DNA of 64,000 nt, taken from the NCBI RefSeq assembly GCF_046736345.1, contig NZ_CP157210.1, positions 186,001 through 250,000 on the forward strand. Reading direction: 5' to 3'. The notes beneath the pieces are model-generated. The model searched no databases and was not told where the DNA came from. It saw only the letters and a list, made by a program, of their open reading frames with translations. The position numbers and the translations under genes were made by a program. Of this stretch, positions 59,987 through 64,000 are shown piece by piece (position 1 is the first letter of the stretch; every line of letters starts with the position of its first letter). This DNA comes from Hyphococcus formosus. Lineage in GTDB: Bacteria > Pseudomonadota > Alphaproteobacteria > Caulobacterales > Parvularculaceae.

Positions 59987-60955
59987 ATGGCGCTTGATGT
60001 AGCGTTGAATATTTTTCGCGCCATAGGCGAAGAGACGCGCTTGCGGATCATGGTTCTCCTTAGCCGCGGGGAACTGACGGTCAGCGAAATCACGTCAATT
60101 TTGGGCCAGAGCCAACCAAGGGTCAGCCGCCACCTGAAAATATTGGCCGATGCCGGCCTGGTTGAGCGTCATCGGGAAGGGGCGTGGATGTTCTACCGCG
60201 CCAGCGCCGACAATAATGATGCCGGTGACGAGCCAACCCGCCGCGCGGTTTTGCGGGCCGTCTGGGATATGGCAACAACCGAAGATCGAATTCTGGCGCG
60301 TGACTCGGATCGTTTCGATCAGGTCAGGGTCGCTCGGGCGGCGCAAGCCGCGGCTTATTTTGAGGAAAATGCCGGGGAGTGGAATCGCCTCCGCAATTTG
60401 CATTTGCCTGAACAGGATATCGAGGCGCGGATGCTCGATATTGTTGGCGATGATCCGATTGAGCTTTTCATCGATATGGGGACGGGCACCGGCCGCATGT
60501 TAGAGATATTTGCGCCGCTCTATAGCGCGGCGATTGGTTACGACCTTTCGCCGGAAATGTTGGCAATTGCGCGGGCCAATCTCGATCAAGCGAACATCGC
60601 GCACGCGCAGGTGCGTCATGGCGATATCTTCTCACTGCCCCTCGAAGCGTCGACAGCGGATGTGGTCTGCATTCATCAAGTGTTGCATTTTCTGGGCGAT
60701 CCCGGTGCGGCCGTCGCCGAAGGTGCCAGATTGCTCAAATCCGGGGGCAGGCTGATTATTTCGGATTTTGCGCCCCATGATCTGGAATTCCTGCGCGAGG
60801 AGCATGCGCATCGCCGGTTGGGTTTTTCCGACGCCGAAGTCGCTGACTGGTGCACCGCGTCAAAGCTGAAGCTAAATCAAACCGAAACTCTGTCGCCAAT
60901 TTCCGCTGATAAACAAAAGCTTACGGTGAAAATCTGGCAGTGCGTTGCGCCGTAA
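59987..60955 (+). CDS. ArsR-family regulator fused to SAM-dependent methyltransferase
   Basis: This 322-aa protein has an N-terminal ArsR winged helix (IFRAIGEETRLRIMVLLSRG, ELTVSEITSILGQSQPRVSR, HLKILADAGLVERHREGAWM) up to about residue 75. Its C-terminal class I methyltransferase domain begins near 130 with motif I LFIDMGTGTGRMLEIF (about 162-175) and continues YDLSPEMLAIARANLDQ, VVCIHQVLHFLGDPGAAVAE, LLKSGGRLIISDFAPHD. No metal-binding Cys pair of classical ArsR sensors is seen, so the ligand is more likely SAM or SAH via the fused domain. This matches alphaproteobacterial regulators of methionine/SAM recycling (SahR-like), usually beside metF, which is absent here. A palindromic operator lies 36 bp upstream. 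Confidence 0.9.
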   Translation: MALDVALNIFRAIGEETRLRIMVLLSRGELTVSEITSILGQSQPRVSRHLKILADAGLVERHREGAWMFYRASADNNDAGDEPTRRAVLRAVWDMATTEDRILARDSDRFDQVRVARAAQAAAYFEENAGEWNRLRNLHLPEQDIEARMLDIVGDDPIELFIDMGTGTGRMLEIFAPLYSAAIGYDLSPEMLAIARANLDQANIAHAQVRHGDIFSLPLEASTADVVCIHQVLHFLGDPGAAVAEGARLLKSGGRLIISDFAPHDLEFLREEHAHRRLGFSDAEVADWCTASKLKLNQTETLSPISADKQKLTVKIWQCVAP

Positions 60956-60956
60956 A

Positions 60957-61058
60957 TTAGCGAATAACGCCCGCAATCAGCAAAGCGAGAAGCGTAAATC
61001 CAGCGCCGCAAAACAGCCCGCCGATCAGCATTCCAACCACATCAAAAGTGCGCTCCAT
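60957..61058 (-). CDS. Putative 33-aa single-pass membrane peptide
   Basis: An open frame from ATG 61058 encodes MERTFDVVGMLIGGLFCGAG, then FTLLALLIAGVIR: a charged start and a continuous hydrophobic stretch long enough for one transmembrane helix. GGGGATGA lies 5 nt upstream of the ATG as a plausible Shine-Dalgarno. Its stop codon begins 1 bp after the ArsR-methyltransferase stop on the other strand. I recognise no family, and chance is not excluded at this length; no homologue can be checked here. Confidence 0.45.
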   Translation of the reverse strand: MERTFDVVGMLIGGLFCGAGFTLLALLIAGVIR

Positions 61059-61360
61059 CCGATCATCCCCTCATGCGTACGACCCAAAACTGTGTCGTCA
61101 GTTGAATTCATTCACGGCCCCGTCGGCGCTTCGACGAAATTGTGTCGCCTAAAATAATTTTTTGCAAAGCTTCGATGGTGACAGCGAACGCATGCAGTGC
61201 GCCACAACTTGGTTAAGGGTCTGCACAGCTTTACGAACTTTATTTGTCGTTATTTTTCCACACACTCATGAGGCGAATGTCACTCGGTAAACCGTACGCG
61301 GCGGGCGGTGCGTCGAACCATCACTGGATTTTATCGAGGCCGCTATTTAAGACCCCTGCC
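61059..61360. other. Intergenic region before the TerB/DnaJ gene
   Basis: This 302-bp gap holds no gene I can support. It has an AT-rich part (about 61150-61260) and TATTTAAG close to the downstream start, which could be a -10 element. No operator or RNA was recognised. Confidence 0.35.
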
Positions 61361-62044
61361 ATGTCTATTTGGGACCGTCTGGAAATTTTTCTGATCGAGG
61401 CGCGGAAACGCACGATCGGCGCTTTGCTCGATGCGCTTGCTGCGCGCCAGCAACGCCGAAACGAGGAGGCGTTTGCAATTGCGCTGATCGCGCTTTCGGC
61501 GAAAATGGCCAAGGCCGACGGGATCGTGACCGATGATGAGGTCGCCGCGTTTCGCGATTTCTTCAAAATCCCAGAGAAACAGGAAAGCAAGGTCCGCTTG
61601 GTTTACCAACTGGCACAGCAGGATGTCGCGGGCTTTAGTGAATATCTGTCCCAAGTCGCCCGGATTTTTGCCGAAACGCCCTCGGTGCTCGAAGACGTAC
61701 TGGATTGCCTTTTCCACGTTGCTGTTGCTGACGGCGTTGCCCATCCGCGCGAGCTCGAACTTTTGGACGAGGCCGCAAAGGCATTCGGCATTTCTGACCG
61801 TGCCTATCATCGTCTAAAAGCGGCCCATTTGGGGCTCGGGGAGGATGATCCATATCTGATTTTGGGCGTCGAGCCGGGAATTCGACTAGATGAGCTCAAA
61901 GCTGTCTATCGCGCGCTTTCGCGCGATCATCACCCAGATGTCTTGATGGGGCGGGGCGTGCCGCCTGATCTCGTGCTGATCGCGGAGCGAAGAATGGCAA
62001 CAATTAACGCTGCTTATGAGCGAATATTAACCGAACTCGGGTAA
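61361..62044 (+). CDS. TerB/DnaJ domain protein (DjlA-like)
   Basis: This 227-aa protein combines a TerB-like helical domain (about 30-150: AFAIALIALSAKMAKADGIV, TDDEVAAFRDFFKIPEKQES, LEDVLDCLFHVAVADGVAHP) with a C-terminal J domain (about 160-227) holding the HPD tripeptide in ALSRDHHPDVLMGRG. The combination is that of DjlA, an Hsp70 co-chaperone, but the N-terminal transmembrane helix of E. coli DjlA is missing; the start reads MSIWDRLEIFLIEARKR. I chose ATG 61361; longer frames upstream have no support. A 30-kb-scale context is not informative. In this class the gene is often followed by an N-acetylmuramoyl amidase, as here after two further genes. Confidence 0.88.
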   Translation: MSIWDRLEIFLIEARKRTIGALLDALAARQQRRNEEAFAIALIALSAKMAKADGIVTDDEVAAFRDFFKIPEKQESKVRLVYQLAQQDVAGFSEYLSQVARIFAETPSVLEDVLDCLFHVAVADGVAHPRELELLDEAAKAFGISDRAYHRLKAAHLGLGEDDPYLILGVEPGIRLDELKAVYRALSRDHHPDVLMGRGVPPDLVLIAERRMATINAAYERILTELG

Positions 62045-62100
62045 AAATCGCAGTTTTCTTGTGGGCGGACTGCTGGACGAAACGCCGGGAGTTTGGTCTG

Positions 62101-62358
62101 ATGGATTTTGTAACAAGAGGCATCTACGTGGACAGCAGCCAGAAAACGCAGGAAATTATGGACCCGGAAAAGCATTTCTGGGCGGAACTCGGAAAGCAGG
62201 CCGGAGAGGCATTTATACTCGCCAGTCTGATTTTAATTTCTTCCTTGGCAGTGTTCATTTTAGCGATCGCGACCCCCGTTATTTTCACAATATCGGCCAT
62301 CAGCGGGCTGATCTCACGGGGAAGTGATAATCGCGAATGGCGTTCGCTTAGCGTATAA
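62101..62358 (+). CDS. Small single- or double-pass membrane protein
   Basis: This 85-aa protein has a charged N-terminal half (VDSSQKTQEIMDPEKHFWAE) and one long hydrophobic stretch (FILASLILISSLAVFILAIA then TPVIFTISAISG). No family is recognised. Two starts are plausible: ATG 62101 with GGGAG at proper spacing, and GTG 62128 with AAGAGG. It lies 57 bp after the TerB/DnaJ gene and 114 bp before the EamA gene. Confidence 0.6.
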   Translation: MDFVTRGIYVDSSQKTQEIMDPEKHFWAELGKQAGEAFILASLILISSLAVFILAIATPVIFTISAISGLISRGSDNREWRSLSV

Positions 62359-62472
62359 CGCGCACCAATTACGTTCCGTATTCCCCTTTTTAGATAATTT
62401 GGATTGATACTTCGCGACCTTTGGCATAAGGCGCGACTAACATTGTCAGTCATTCTTGTAAGGAACGTGCCC

Positions 62473-63378
62473 GTGTCTGTTCGCGAACTCGGCCTTTTAG
62501 CATTAATATGCCTTGTTTGGGGCTTTCATTTCATCGTCGTCAAGACAGCTGTCGGCATCATTCCGCCAATTTTCTATGCGGCTGTGCGTCTGTTTTTGGT
62601 GGCGCTCATTATGTCACCATTTCTTCGGTGGCGGCCGAAAGACATGGTATTTGTACTGACGGGTGGATTGTGCCTTGGTGCCTTGAATTATGCATTTATG
62701 TTCACCGGCGTTAAGCTGGCGACAGCGTCAACGGCGGCAATCGCTATGGAATTGACGGTTCCGTTTGCGACGATTCTGGCGATGTTGTTTTTAGGCGATA
62801 AGCCAGGCTGGCGCAGAATTTTAGGGATCACGCTTGCTTTTCTCGGCGTGGCAATCATCGCGCTGGGCGACAATAGCAATGGCGAAGTAGGCGCGCATGT
62901 CGGTCTCGGTATTGGTCTTGTTGCCGCCGGTGCGTTTAGCGAAGCCGTGGGCGCGGTCATTGTTAAGCGGACAACCTCATTCAAGCCTCATGAATTGTTG
63001 GCGTGGTTTTCGGTGGTCGGCACGATCGGCCTGACCGTCATGACAATTCTGTTTGAAGATGGGCAAATTGAGGCAATCAAATCCGCTGACAAACTGCTGG
63101 TGGCCGGATTGATTTTGTACTCGGCACTAGGGGCGTCGATATTTGGGCATACGACGTATTATTGGCTCTTGCAGCGGCTGCCGATCAGCCTCGTGGCACC
63201 GAGTGTTTTGTTTACCACCTTGCTTGCGATTATATTCGGCGTTGTCTTATTGGGCGATCCCTTTGGCCCGCGCATGATGATTGGCGGATTGATGACGCTG
63301 GCGGGCGTTGGCGTTGTTCTTTTGCGCAATGTAAAGAAACAGGCCAAGAATGACGCATTCGTAGAGCCGCAAGGATAA
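62473..63378 (+). CDS. EamA/DMT-family transporter
   Basis: This 301-aa protein has ten transmembrane segments and two EamA repeats: LVWGFHFIVVKTAVGIIPPI, FYAAVRLFLVALIMSPFLRW and AIAMELTVPFATILAMLFLG in the first, SLVAPSVLFTTLLAIIFGVV, LLGDPFGPRMMIGGLMTLAG in the second. The proteins export or import amino acids, metabolites or nucleotide sugars; no substrate can be inferred. The start is GTG at 62473 with AAGGA upstream, preferred over an ATG-initiated longer frame. It ends 3 bp before the amidase gene, so the two are likely co-transcribed. Confidence 0.9.
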   Translation: MSVRELGLLALICLVWGFHFIVVKTAVGIIPPIFYAAVRLFLVALIMSPFLRWRPKDMVFVLTGGLCLGALNYAFMFTGVKLATASTAAIAMELTVPFATILAMLFLGDKPGWRRILGITLAFLGVAIIALGDNSNGEVGAHVGLGIGLVAAGAFSEAVGAVIVKRTTSFKPHELLAWFSVVGTIGLTVMTILFEDGQIEAIKSADKLLVAGLILYSALGASIFGHTTYYWLLQRLPISLVAPSVLFTTLLAIIFGVVLLGDPFGPRMMIGGLMTLAGVGVVLLRNVKKQAKNDAFVEPQG

Positions 63379-63381
63379 GCC

Positions 63382-64000
63382 ATGAACTATATCGAAGCAC
63401 CGTCACCGAATTTCGATCAGCGCGGGCGTTCGATAGATAGCGTTATCCTTCATTATACAGGCATGGAAACTGGTGCTGAGGCGCTTGAACGCTTATGCGA
63501 TTCAGCGGCAAAGGTGAGTGCGCATTACCTCGTTGAGGAAAACGGGGATGTCTATCGTTTAGTGAACGAGGCGGATCGCGCCTGGCACGCAGGCGTTGGT
63601 TCGTGGAAAGGCGAGACGGATATAAACGCTCGATCAATCGGTATAGAGATCGTCAATCCGGGGCACGAGTGGGGCTATCGTGATTTTCCAGCCGCACAAA
63701 TTGATGCCGTTATTTCGCTGCTGAAGGATATCAATCAACGACACGACATTGCACCAGCGCGGGTGCTCGGCCATTCCGACATTGCCCCCCGCCGCAAAGA
63801 AGATCCCGGAGAGAAATTTCCTTGGGTGCGCTTGGCGGAAGAGGGGTTGGCGATCGCGCCGTTTGATGGTGATGCTGAAGCTGGGTTGGCGGTCAAATAT
63901 GAGGACGCGCTCAAGGCTCTTTCGGATATTGGCTATGATGCGCCTGCGGGCGATCATGCGGCTGCGCTTTTAGCATTTCAACGCCGGTTCTGTCCGCTGT
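63382..64000 (+). CDS. N-acetylmuramoyl-L-alanine amidase (AmiD/Amidase_2), truncated by window
   Basis: This frame runs to the window end with 206 codons. The zinc amidase domain is visible: SVILHYTGMETGAEAL (His24 ligand), VSAHYLVEENGDVYRLV, ADRAWHAGVGSWKGETDINA and VLGHSDIAPRRKEDPGEKFP with His131 and Asp141. A peptidoglycan-binding-like C-terminal region begins around residue 180 (ALLAFQRRF). It cleaves the bond between MurNAc and L-Ala in cell-wall recycling or remodelling. No signal peptide is present, so it may be cytoplasmic and act on recycled anhydromuropeptides, as AmpD does. It follows the EamA gene after 3 bp. Confidence 0.92.
   Translation, partial: MNYIEAPSPNFDQRGRSIDSVILHYTGMETGAEALERLCDSAAKVSAHYLVEENGDVYRLVNEADRAWHAGVGSWKGETDINARSIGIEIVNPGHEWGYRDFPAAQIDAVISLLKDINQRHDIAPARVLGHSDIAPRRKEDPGEKFPWVRLAEEGLAIAPFDGDAEAGLAVKYEDALKALSDIGYDAPAGDHAAALLAFQRRFCPL

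Noticed and set aside
1..64000. tRNA, rRNA, CRISPR, insertion sequences or prophage
   Set aside because: No cloverleaf with a GTTCGA-type T-arm, no spaced direct repeats, no transposase, integrase or phage structural gene was seen on either strand.

Overview
The window is chromosomal DNA of an alphaproteobacterium, roughly mid-50s % GC by eye. No rRNA, tRNA, CRISPR array, transposase or phage gene was seen. Pointers to the group are a PodJ-like polarity protein, two perfect TTAA-N7-TTAA boxes of the CtrA type, a direct-repeat LexA box (GTTC-N7-GTTC type) upstream of recA, a NUDIX/winged-helix regulator next to nadABC, an ArsR-methyltransferase fusion, a large Cys-containing TonB-dependent receptor and a VPLPA-type C-terminal sorting signal. 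A marine Caulobacterales/Hyphomonadales/Parvularculales-like organism fits; the species cannot be named from this sequence.

Layout. 1-10.4 kb: partial TauE/SafE permease, PodJ-like SEL1 protein, acyl-CoA dehydrogenase, methyltransferase, DUF885 lipoprotein, small GNAT protein, a 63-aa protein and an orphan cytosine-5 DNA methyltransferase. 10.6-13 kb: a very Arg/Asp-rich exported protein with a 57-bp tandem repeat, and a TPR-like exported protein. 13-19.6 kb: glyQ and glyS, separated by about 3.2 kb holding GFA, DUF1761, mtgA, SMR, an exported protein and a thioesterase gene; glyS carries an AT-rich in-frame insertion. 19.6-23.5 kb: a LysR regulator divergent from an NTF2-like/SDR pair, then an unknown membrane protein. 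23.8-33.7 kb: ppdK, a SleB-type cell-wall hydrolase, the de novo NAD genes nadA-nadB-nadC with their probable repressor (nadQ), a Cys-based phosphatase and an HD hydrolase. 34-41.5 kb: a small membrane protein, AsmA, and a macA-macB-outer membrane factor operon. 41.7-53.8 kb: recA, a VOC protein, alaS, two tandem DUF2807 beta-helix proteins, icd, trmJ, a queuosine-precursor transporter, a flavin monooxygenase, a VPLPA-CTERM protein and rpsD. 54-64 kb: TonB-dependent receptor with a neighbouring sulfotransferase, mlaA-mlaC, ArsR-methyltransferase, a possible 33-aa membrane peptide, a TerB/DnaJ protein, a small membrane protein, an EamA transporter and a partial N-acetylmuramoyl-L-alanine amidase.

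Functional themes. NAD synthesis looks like a self-contained regulon: an 8-5-8 inverted repeat lies in front of nadA and the NUDIX-HTH gene lies directly upstream. Cell-envelope functions are spread throughout (MtgA, SleB hydrolase, AsmA, MacAB, MlaA/MlaC, amidase, TonB receptor), and the two CtrA-type boxes precede envelope or polarity genes. Most genes are ordinary housekeeping. The least explained items are the GlyS insertion, the Arg/Asp-rich exported protein, the twin DUF2807 proteins and the unknown 504-aa membrane protein. I did not find a clear multi-gene system that I could call new.
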